Positions 5,096 to 11,398 of a stretch of DNA of 11,398 nt are shown piece by piece; the stretch's first letter is position 1, and every line of letters starts with the position of its first letter. This DNA comes from CAYTID01 sp964437735. GTDB taxonomy: Bacteria; Bacteroidota; Ignavibacteria; UBA10030; BY39. A program made the position numbers and the translations under genes. Where the stretch lies: NCBI GenBank assembly GCA_964437735.1, contig CAYTID010000072.1, forward strand, positions 1-11,398, written 5' to 3'. Under the pieces are notes generated by a model. It saw only the letters and a list, made by a program, of their open reading frames with translations, was not told the DNA's origin and ran no database searches.

Positions 5096-6451
5096 ATGAA
5101 AAAATTATTACTTATCTTAACCTTATTAATAATCTCATCTGGATTATTATTATCTCAAAATACCTGGCAAGGTGGACATGCTCAGGGACCAACAGACTGG
5201 TTTGTTAAACAAAATTGGAGTTTAAATACTGTCCCAGTCGCCGGCGACATTGTTGTAATTCCTTCTGGACGATCGGCTTATCCTGTTCTTACAGCAGCAG
5301 GGGCAGTCTGTAATAATCTTACTGTTCAAGCTGGTGCAACACTCGCAATGGGAAATTTCACACTTAATGTCGCAAACAACGCAACAATCAGCGGTACAAT
5401 AAGCTACGGTACAGGACGAATGGTTGTGGTAAATACATTAACGAGAAACAATATCAGTGGTACAGGAATCAGACACCTATTTTCAGCAAATAACTTTATT
5501 AATATTATAAATGGTGGGATAAATAGTATCATTATTAAAGAATATCCAAACACTACACCACCAAACGTTCCTGGCTATGATCCTTCGTACGCAGTCAATC
5601 GTTATTATGAAGTTATGGATGTCCTAGGTGGAGGAACAGCAACTCTGAGATTTGATTATTTGTTGAGCGAAAAAGGTACATCATTAGCTCCAGAATTTGG
5701 AAAAGTATGGAGGTATATGGGATCTGAAATAGGTTGGATGAATGATTTAACACAAGGATTGGCTGCAAATTATTATACAGAATTTCTTGATGAATTCGGG
5801 GCTTCGGATCTGAAAAAAATATATGCAATCGCTGGTGATGAAGGTGCCCTACCTGTCCAACTTGCCTCTTTCACAGGTCAATTTGTTTCCAACACAAGTG
5901 TTGAGCTTGAATGGATGACAATCAGTGAAACAAAAAACTATGGTTTCTACGTTGAAAAATTTGATGCGTCAGTGAATGATTTTGTAACAATCAGTTCTAG
6001 CTTCCGTCCCGGTGCAGGAACTACACTTACGCCTCAACATTACAATTGGAATGATGATGATGCAGTGAATCCATCCGAAGAATATCGTCTGAAACAAGTC
6101 GATACCGACGGATTAATACACTACTCAAATTCAATCGTTGTCACTAAAAATCCTACAGGTGTCAGGGACGGAGAAACCGCACCAGCAGTGTTCGCACTAA
6201 ATCAGAATTATCCTAATCCGTTCAATCCGTCAACAAAGATAAGCTTCAGTCTTGTAAAAGACGGCTATACAACGTTGAAAGTATATAATTTGATCGGACG
6301 GGAAGTTGCAACATTGTTCAGCGGAAATGCAGAAGCCGGTCGTATGTTTGTAGTCAATTTTGATGCTTCCAGCTTGAACAGCGGTGTATATTTCTACAAA
6401 CTGCAAAATGGCAGTAACACAGAAGTGAAAAAATTAACCTTAATGAAGTAA
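5096..6451 (+). CDS. Secreted surface protein with T9SS type A sorting domain
   Basis: A 451-aa exported protein of unknown specific function. Residues 1-21 form a clear signal peptide (KK then a leucine/isoleucine core, ending LLLSQ). Residues about 24-125 form a beta-rich, repetitive module (TDWFVKQNWSLNTVPVAGD, then short N/G/T-rich strands with an AGATLAMGNFTLNV motif) of the kind seen in many Bacteroidota surface proteins. After a globular segment comes LPVQLASFTGQF at about 252-263, which opens a fibronectin-III-like domain with WMTISETKNYGFYVEK (273-288), common just before sorting signals. The C-terminal about 80 residues (NYPNPFNPSTKISFSL through VKKLTLMK) are the type A sorting domain recognised by the type IX system and removed after outer-membrane passage. 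Its nucleotide sequence differs from the sorting domains of the next three genes. It has its own promoter, the GA-rich RBS AGAAAGGG, and a strong terminator, so it is probably a single-gene unit. Confidence 0.88.
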   Translation: MKKLLLILTLLIISSGLLLSQNTWQGGHAQGPTDWFVKQNWSLNTVPVAGDIVVIPSGRSAYPVLTAAGAVCNNLTVQAGATLAMGNFTLNVANNATISGTISYGTGRMVVVNTLTRNNISGTGIRHLFSANNFINIINGGINSIIIKEYPNTTPPNVPGYDPSYAVNRYYEVMDVLGGGTATLRFDYLLSEKGTSLAPEFGKVWRYMGSEIGWMNDLTQGLAANYYTEFLDEFGASDLKKIYAIAGDEGALPVQLASFTGQFVSNTSVELEWMTISETKNYGFYVEKFDASVNDFVTISSSFRPGAGTTLTPQHYNWNDDDAVNPSEEYRLKQVDTDGLIHYSNSIVVTKNPTGVRDGETAPAVFALNQNYPNPFNPSTKISFSLVKDGYTTLKVYNLIGREVATLFSGNAEAGRMFVVNFDASSLNSGVYFYKLQNGSNTEVKKLTLMK

Positions 6452-6470
6452 TATTGCTCACATTCTTTAT

Positions 6471-6508
6471 AACCCTGCCTCTGAAATACGGGGCAGGGTT
6501 TTTTTTTC
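6471..6508 (+). terminator. Rho-independent terminator after the 451-aa protein gene
   Basis: AACCCTGCC (6471-6479) pairs with GGCAGGGTT (6492-6500), extended by a G-T and a C-G pair, around an 8-base loop, and is followed by an uninterrupted T run to 6508. It starts about 20 bp after the stop codon. Confidence 0.92.
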
Positions 6509-6611
6509 TACTGAATGTTATTCAAAATCAATAATATTTTGTTTTCAACACAATTTTTAGTATTATGGGGAGGCATTATTAGATATTTTTAAATTATTTA
6601 TAGGATTTGTA

Positions 6612-8054
6612 ATGAAGTACCGTCTCCCGAGTATGCTCTTATGTATAATAACGTCAATTTTTCTAATATCCACCATAAGTTTATCCCAATCGATTCCATA
6701 TAATTTTTATTTCGGGAACACACACTCCCATACTTGGTATTCAGATGGGAATGTGGACAAAGATAAATCTACATATCCAGCGCCTGTTGCAAAGGCGATA
6801 GAGTATGGCAGAACTATAGCAACTAATTTAGATTGGCTCGCTATCACCGACCACAATCACAACGAAGGTTTAAATATGACGATGCCCCTATGGTTAGCCG
6901 GGGTCGCAGAAGCGGATACAGCAAATAAGGATGGTATTTTTGTAGGATTTTTCGGTCAGGAATGGGGAACAATCAGCACAGGGGGACATGTACTGATTCT
7001 CGGAACAAATAAATTATTCGGCTGGAACACAAATTTGTACGATGTATATGTAGCTAAGGGAGATTATGCAAATTTATGGAGCAGGGTGGCTCAACAAAAC
7101 GGATTTTGTTATCTGGCGCACCCGAGCAGCACTGATTTCGGTAATCTTGTCGCAAATCCATATAATGCTGCCATTGATAATATAATTCAGGGCGTTGCAC
7201 TAAAAAGTGGTCCGGCTTTTTCTACGAATATCACACAAACTAATCCTTCGAGTTCAACATATGAATCATATTATCACAGTCTGCTAAGAGTTGGTTATCA
7301 TGTTGCACCGAGCGCTGAACAGGATAATCATTATACAAATTTCGGTATGTCGAACCAGCAAAGAACGGTTGTTCTTGCCCAATCACTTACAAGAGAAAAT
7401 ATACTTAGCTCTTTAAGAAACCGCAGAGCTTACGCATCGGAAGATAATAACATTAAAGTTAGATTTGAAGTTGAACAACAATTAATGGGAGATATATTTT
7501 CTGTCGAAAGTCCTTTTCAAATAAGAGTTAAAATATCCGACGCTACTCCAAATGATAATGTATCAAGAATAGAAATACGGCATGGAATCCCGGGGTCGGG
7601 TGTGAATCCTACCGTTTTGGTATCCGCAACTAATGTTGATTCTCTTATCTACACTGTAAATCAGGCACACGGAACTACATATTACTATTATGTTTATGTT
7701 ATACAAGCCGACGGACATAAAATTTGGACTGCTCCGATGTGGATATCATCTAACACTGCAACAGATGTGGCCGAGATAAACGGAATTCCTCAGGAATTTA
7801 TGTTAAAGCAAAATTATCCGAATCCGTTTAATCCATTGACAATTGTAAATTTCCAATTGCCAATTGGCAATCTTACAACATTAAAGGTGTATAATGTTTT
7901 AGGTATTGAGGTTGCAACTTTGGTTGATGAATTTAAGGAAGCCGGATTTCATGAAGTAAGTTGGGATGCGTCGGATATTGCAAATGGCGTTTACTATTAT
8001 CAGCTCAGGTCTGCAAATTATACACAAACCCGGAAAATGGTTTTAATCAAATAA
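6612..8054 (+). CDS. Secreted PHP-type (CehA/McbA-like) metallohydrolase with T9SS sorting domain
   Basis: A 480-aa protein with a signal peptide (1 to about 26, core LLCIITSIFLISTISLS). The catalytic part (about 30-285) carries the metal ligand pattern of the PHP superfamily: H38-x-H40 in NTHSHTWYSDG with D45, D80-H81 in AITDHNH, E117 in GQEWG, H126, H170 in CYLAHPSS and D238-x-H240 in AEQDNH, so the metal site looks intact. The layout (FGNTHSHTWYSDG, ITDHNH, a late HP and an RENILSSLRNRRAYAS helix at 261-276) fits the CehA/McbA branch, whose known members hydrolyse phosphoester, carbamate or related bonds; the substrate here is unknown. A beta-sandwich follows (about 285-385), then the type A sorting domain (about 397-480). 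AGGA at 6602-6605 is the likely RBS; a -10-like TATTAT is at 6561-6566 without a convincing -35. The next gene begins 16 bp later, probably in the same transcript. Confidence 0.85.
   Translation: MKYRLPSMLLCIITSIFLISTISLSQSIPYNFYFGNTHSHTWYSDGNVDKDKSTYPAPVAKAIEYGRTIATNLDWLAITDHNHNEGLNMTMPLWLAGVAEADTANKDGIFVGFFGQEWGTISTGGHVLILGTNKLFGWNTNLYDVYVAKGDYANLWSRVAQQNGFCYLAHPSSTDFGNLVANPYNAAIDNIIQGVALKSGPAFSTNITQTNPSSSTYESYYHSLLRVGYHVAPSAEQDNHYTNFGMSNQQRTVVLAQSLTRENILSSLRNRRAYASEDNNIKVRFEVEQQLMGDIFSVESPFQIRVKISDATPNDNVSRIEIRHGIPGSGVNPTVLVSATNVDSLIYTVNQAHGTTYYYYVYVIQADGHKIWTAPMWISSNTATDVAEINGIPQEFMLKQNYPNPFNPLTIVNFQLPIGNLTTLKVYNVLGIEVATLVDEFKEAGFHEVSWDASDIANGVYYYQLRSANYTQTRKMVLIK
7809..8054 (+). repeat. 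Sorting-domain coding repeat, copy A (246 bp)
   Basis: Aligns without gaps to copies B (9511-9756) and C (10823-11068), all exactly 246 bp to the stop codon. Over the first 170 bp it has 12 differences from B and 22 from C; over the last 76 bp only 6 from C but about 43 from B. It contains a perfect 16-bp palindrome, ATTGCCAATTGGCAAT, at 7856-7871. Confidence 0.85.
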
Positions 8055-8070
8055 AAAACATGATTAGATT

Positions 8071-9756
8071 ATGAAAATTTATTTTATAATTTTTATAATT
8101 TTACAATTTAGTTTTCCTCTTCTCGGGCAAGTCCCGTTTAATCTTACTCCTAATTGGATATCAACCGATATTTCAAATTATACGACCGGCGCTGCCTGGG
8201 CGGATATCAATAAAGACGGATGGTTAGATCTCGTGGTTGCCAATGGTAACGATATGGCTCGACAGCGTGTCGCTGTATATCTTAATAATGGTGGCGGACA
8301 GTTACCATTAACTCCTAACTGGCAATCAACCGACATAGATTATAATGGTCATTTATCTGTGGGTGATGTAAATTATGATGGATACATAGATGTTGCTGTT
8401 TCCGTTTATATAGGTGCAGCAGGATTTAGTCAAAAAGGGAAAGTAAAATTATATATTAATCAAAGTGGCGCCTTAGAAGCTCTCCCTTCCTGGGTATCAA
8501 AGGATTCCATGTACACTTTTAGTTGTGCTTTTGGAGATGCTGATGGCGATGGCGATTTAGACCTTGCCGTTGCTTGCGGAGAATCATACTATAACAAACC
8601 CGAGTTTAACAGAATTTATTACAATAACAGCGGACGGCTTGATTCACTTCCCGGCTGGAAAAACAATCAAACCGGCTACAGTTATGATGTCGGCTGGGGT
8701 GATTTTGATAACGACGGGAAACTTGATCTGGTATTTGTAAATGAAAAAGCGCCAAACAGGATGTATAAAAATTACGGTGATTCTATATCTACAATACCGA
8801 TGTGGAATTCAACCGATGCCAGCCAGTATGCAAATTCTTTGTTCATCGCTGATATAAACAAAGACGGCTTTCTGGACCTCGCGGTTTCCGACAATAATCA
8901 GTTGGGCGGAACGGGAAAATTTAAAATTTACAGAAACACGGCTGGAACTCTAAATCCAACTCCTTTCTGGGGTTCAAATTTTTCAGGATATGGCTCAGGG
9001 ATAACTCTCGTTGACGTAAATAACGATGGTTTTAAGGACTTGATTACAGGAGGTTGGTGGCAGCCATGTCGCATATATTTAAACAATAACGGTGCGTTTA
9101 ATCAAAATCCCGAATGGACGTCAACATCAACAAGTGTCGTTGAGGCTATAATATTTAGTGATTTTGATAATGACGGTCTGGATACTCTTACGATTCATTT
9201 CATCGGGAATGGAATGAAACAATTGTATTATATGCCTCGTTCCCCGTTACATAAAATTATCCAAATACGCTCCGGGAATGATACAATACCTCCGACACAA
9301 TATTGTTTTGACCTTGAAAACGGCTGGATAAGTTTAAAGAATTCTCCTCCGAATGGTATTGCATTATATTTTGATATTGTTGTATCACGCGATCTTGATT
9401 TTGCAATTAGTAATTGGGATAATAACAAGGGAAATTATTTATTTATAAATAACACTCCGCCTGTCAATGTTGGGCAAGGTGATGAATTCCCCGATGAATT
9501 CTGCTTATATCAAAATTATCCTAACCCGTTTAATCCGATGACAATTGTAAATTTTCAATTGCCAATTGGCAATCTTACAACACTAAAGGTATATAATGTT
9601 TTAGGTATTGAGGTCGCAACTTTGGTTGATGAATTTAAAGAAGCCGGATTTCATGAAGTAATTTGGGATGCGTCAAATATGCCGAGCGGAATTTATGTGT
9701 ACAGACTAAACGCAAGCAGTTTTACCGATGTGAAAAAGATGCTGCTGGTGAAATAG
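8071..9756 (+). CDS. Secreted FG-GAP/VCBS beta-propeller protein with T9SS sorting domain
   Basis: A 561-aa protein with a signal peptide (1 to about 20, ending PLLGQ) followed by seven repeats of about 55 aa. Each repeat carries a W-x-S-type strand (NWISTDI, NWQSTDI, SWVSKDS, GWKNNQT, MWNSTDA, FWGSNFS, EWTSTST) and a calcium-loop motif: DINKDGWLD 45-53, DVNYDGYID 99-107, DADGDGDLD 156-164, DFDNDGKLD 211-219, DINKDGFLD 261-269, DVNNDGFKD 315-323 and a degenerate DFDNDGLDT at 364-372. Seven FG-GAP-type units predict a closed seven-bladed propeller, as in integrin alpha heads, usually a calcium-stabilised binding or adhesion surface. Residues about 375-465 are a further domain I do not recognise. 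The type A sorting domain is at about 478-561. It is 16 bp after the metallohydrolase gene and likely co-transcribed; the RBS is weak. Confidence 0.85.
   Translation: MKIYFIIFIILQFSFPLLGQVPFNLTPNWISTDISNYTTGAAWADINKDGWLDLVVANGNDMARQRVAVYLNNGGGQLPLTPNWQSTDIDYNGHLSVGDVNYDGYIDVAVSVYIGAAGFSQKGKVKLYINQSGALEALPSWVSKDSMYTFSCAFGDADGDGDLDLAVACGESYYNKPEFNRIYYNNSGRLDSLPGWKNNQTGYSYDVGWGDFDNDGKLDLVFVNEKAPNRMYKNYGDSISTIPMWNSTDASQYANSLFIADINKDGFLDLAVSDNNQLGGTGKFKIYRNTAGTLNPTPFWGSNFSGYGSGITLVDVNNDGFKDLITGGWWQPCRIYLNNNGAFNQNPEWTSTSTSVVEAIIFSDFDNDGLDTLTIHFIGNGMKQLYYMPRSPLHKIIQIRSGNDTIPPTQYCFDLENGWISLKNSPPNGIALYFDIVVSRDLDFAISNWDNNKGNYLFINNTPPVNVGQGDEFPDEFCLYQNYPNPFNPMTIVNFQLPIGNLTTLKVYNVLGIEVATLVDEFKEAGFHEVIWDASNMPSGIYVYRLNASSFTDVKKMLLVK
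9511..9756 (+). repeat. Sorting-domain coding repeat, copy B (246 bp, mosaic)
   Basis: The first 170 bp (9511-9680) are about 93% identical to copy A and 88% to copy C. From about 9681 identity to A drops to about 43%, although the length stays the same and the frame still encodes a normal sorting-domain end (SGIYVYRL...KKMLLVK). The same 16-bp palindrome as in copy A lies at 9558-9573. Confidence 0.85.
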
Positions 9757-9838
9757 TTTTTTCAGTTAATTCTAAAATTGCTGTTAGTTTTTTACACCCG
9801 ATTTTATTATTTTCAATTTGTAAAATTAAAAACAAAAA

Positions 9839-11068
9839 TTGTCGCAGCAGGAAAATATTACAGAAACATTGATAAGAAGAATTATATTAGCATTATTGCC
9901 ATTCCTAGCACCAATATATGCAGCAGCACACAACATCTCAGGATATGTACAATCAGTGCCATCAATGACACCAGCAAATGCAGGAATACATTTCAAAAAT
10001 CTGTCTAATGATGAAAAATATTCTGTATTTACAGATATAAACGGAAACTTCAACATAAACATACCACCAGGCACATATGAAAAGAACATACAATCAATAG
10101 ACCACAGAAGATACCAAGACACAATGATAATCAATAAAGATACATCAATGCTCATCCAAATGATCAAGCCAAGAACAGCAACATCAACATACTTCAACGA
10201 CGATCTAGAAGTAGCAAACTGCCTGTTAGGAGGATATGAGAGAAGAACAACAGGAATAGCAGGCACTCTCAAATGGCGTCCTGAACATATGCCTATACGT
10301 TTCAGTACAGATCCTAATAATCCTATACCTATCAGCACCCCTCATAGAGCAAGATTAGATACAGCATTGGCTGACCTATTTGCAAAAAGCAGCGGAACAG
10401 CAAGATTTCGCGAAGCAGAAAATGATAGCATAGTCAATGTATTATTCAAATACCTCCCAAGAATGCAGATGCCAGGAAGACATTCTGGATGGACCATAGT
10501 AGATGAATTCTTTCCTGATCTGACTCCTAAGCATATGACTGTACTAATAGCAAAAGACCAACCATATGTTATTGGTAATGATTTTTGCAGGGAACTCGGA
10601 AGGGTATTACGATTGTATAATACAGTACCAGATGAAACATTCATAATGTACATACCAGGTGCCCCTTATGCTCAGCGTTTTCATCCTGATGAGGGCAATG
10701 CAATAGAATTAATATATAAGTTGAAATTGCATACTGATACAAGGAAATATAAGCCATTCAAAGACACAACAACCACAAATATTAAAGGAGAAAAAGAAAT
10801 ACCAGAAGAACACAAAATTTATCAAAATTATCCTAACCCATTCAATCCATTGACAATTGTAAATTTTCAATTGCCGATTGGAAATTATACAACACTCAAG
10901 GTATTCAATCTTTTAGGGAGTGAAGTTGCAACTCTGGTTGATGAATTTAAGGAAGCCGGATTTCATGAAGTAATTTGGGATGCGTCAGATGTTGCAAATG
11001 GCGTTTACTATTATCAGCTCAGGTCTGGTGATTATACAAAAACCCGGAAAATGGTTCTCATCAAATAA
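9839..11068 (+). CDS. Secreted protein with regulatory beta-sandwich, degenerate matrixin-like domain and T9SS sorting domain
   Basis: No ATG or GTG start is available: the frame is closed by TAA at 9827-9829 and can begin only at TTG 9839 (listed) or TTG 9869, which gives a cleaner signal peptide (IRRIILALLPFLAPIYAAA). Neither has a good RBS. Residues about 31-110 resemble a carboxypeptidase-regulatory-like beta-sandwich (HNISGYV, DINGNFNINIPPGTY). Residues about 145-295 follow a matrixin-type metalloprotease order: MPIRFSTDPN, an RLDTALADLFAKSSGTARF helix, DS..VNVLFKYL, GWTIVDEF, HMTVLI, then RELGRVLRLYN (251-261) where family members have HExxHxxGxxH, and IMYIPGA with a Met-turn-like M270. 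The three zinc histidines and the glycine read R, R, N and R; only the glutamate remains, so it is probably catalytically dead. The type A sorting domain is at about 329-409. The first part is strongly A-rich on the coding strand, unlike its neighbours. Confidence 0.75.
   Translation: MSQQENITETLIRRIILALLPFLAPIYAAAHNISGYVQSVPSMTPANAGIHFKNLSNDEKYSVFTDINGNFNINIPPGTYEKNIQSIDHRRYQDTMIINKDTSMLIQMIKPRTATSTYFNDDLEVANCLLGGYERRTTGIAGTLKWRPEHMPIRFSTDPNNPIPISTPHRARLDTALADLFAKSSGTARFREAENDSIVNVLFKYLPRMQMPGRHSGWTIVDEFFPDLTPKHMTVLIAKDQPYVIGNDFCRELGRVLRLYNTVPDETFIMYIPGAPYAQRFHPDEGNAIELIYKLKLHTDTRKYKPFKDTTTTNIKGEKEIPEEHKIYQNYPNPFNPLTIVNFQLPIGNYTTLKVFNLLGSEVATLVDEFKEAGFHEVIWDASDVANGVYYYQLRSGDYTKTRKMVLIK
10823..11068 (+). 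repeat. Sorting-domain coding repeat, copy C (246 bp)
   Basis: Gap-free alignment with copies A and B. Differences from A are 22 in the first 170 bp but only 6 in the last 76 bp, so its end matches A better than its beginning does. The 16-bp palindrome of A and B is broken here by substitutions (ATTGCCGATTGGAAAT). Confidence 0.85.
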
Positions 11069-11084
11069 TTAAATTCTCAGTAAA

Positions 11085-11398
11085 TTAACTTTCCCTGTCG
11101 ATAATCTTTAAATCCATTATGTTATTCAGAGAGAAATTCCTGATGGTTTTTTCGGAAAGGGATAAGGCTTCGAAATAATTTATTTTTTTTTCGTTTACAA
11201 TTATTTTAGGTATCACAATTTCTTCTTGAAATTCACGCGCATACGGAGAATATAATTTAATCCACAAATTTGACCGGGTCTCGGCAGCATCATTAATAAT
11301 CCCAATTCTAATATTTGACAAACGATTGGATAAATCAGGACTTAAAATCTCATTTAAGCGTGATATTCCATGAGCTTTAAATATGCTGAGAATTGTGT
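11085..11398 (-). CDS. 3' part of an unrecognised gene entering from the right edge
   Basis: On the minus strand a frame stays open from the right edge to TAA at 11085-11087, giving 104 residues. A TTG at 11321 could be read as a start, but the frame continues upstream without a stop (IFKAHGISRLNEILSPDL and onward), so the gene most likely begins outside the window. The sequence contains LSNIRIGIINDAAETRSNL, an EEIVIPKIIVNEKKINYF stretch and a C-terminal SLSEKTIRNFSLNNIMDL segment. It looks like a soluble alpha/beta protein with no signal or membrane segment in this part. I do not recognise the family. It is convergent with the preceding gene, with only 16 bp between the stop codons and no terminator in the gap. 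Confidence 0.6.
   Translation of the reverse strand, partial: TILSIFKAHGISRLNEILSPDLSNRLSNIRIGIINDAAETRSNLWIKLYSPYAREFQEEIVIPKIIVNEKKINYFEALSLSEKTIRNFSLNNIMDLKIIDRES

Noticed and set aside
6538..6566. TTTGTT-N17-TATTAT as promoter of the metallohydrolase gene
   Set aside because: The -35 box is poor and AT-rich DNA offers many such matches; noted only in the gene entry.
9826..10338. Open 170-codon minus-strand frame across the start of the last secreted gene
   Set aside because: It is a by-product of the A-rich, stop-poor antisense of a real gene; its composition is hydrophobic and low in typical motifs, and the plus strand has a signal peptide and domain order.
11085..11321. Complete 78-aa minus-strand gene starting at TTG 11321
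   Set aside because: The frame remains open to the window edge with protein-like sequence, so a partial gene is the better reading.

Overview
The window looks like chromosome of an Ignavibacteria-type bacterium (Bacteroidota/Chlorobiota/Ignavibacteriota group). Four secreted proteins end in the type A sorting domain of the type IX secretion system (core NYPNPFNP), there is a Bacteroidota-style PUR/DUF3276 protein, and an LptF-LptG permease pair. The DNA is AT-rich. Two promoters can be read as TTGACA-N17-TATATT, so genes here seem to use ordinary sigma-70 hexamers rather than the -33/-7 type of Bacteroides. The taxon is an inference from gene families.

Left part (1-1822): the window opens in the last 29 codons of a gene that resembles the tail of a formylglycine-generating-enzyme (SUMF1) domain. 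Next is an AAA_14/DUF4143 ATPase gene with visibly higher GC, whose promoter is overlaid by two matching palindromes (TTATCCTT-N5-AAGGATAA). After it comes a second copy of the upstream gene's 3' end and tail. The two copies form a 144-bp direct repeat (6 mismatches, offset 1678) flanking the ATPase unit, which suggests an insertion, a cassette or a segmental duplication.

Middle part (1823-5095): a 74-aa PUR-family nucleic-acid-binding protein has a leader that can base-pair 11/11 with its own ribosome-binding site. It is followed by lptF and lptG, which overlap by ATGA and encode the two membrane subunits of the LPS exporter. Then comes a 318-bp non-coding stretch with a CRP-like palindrome and a strong promoter.

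Right part (5096-11068): four co-directional secreted proteins with type A sorting domains. They are a 451-aa surface protein closed by a strong terminator, a PHP-type (CehA/McbA-like) metallohydrolase, a seven-unit FG-GAP beta-propeller protein, and a protein with a regulatory beta-sandwich followed by a matrixin-like domain whose zinc ligands are all replaced. The sorting-domain coding segments of the last three are exactly 246 bp each and form a mosaic, with a sharp loss of identity inside the second, pointing to recombination or gene conversion.

Right edge: a minus-strand gene of unknown function enters from beyond the window and ends at 11085, convergent with the last secreted protein. 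No RNA genes, CRISPR array or transposase were found.
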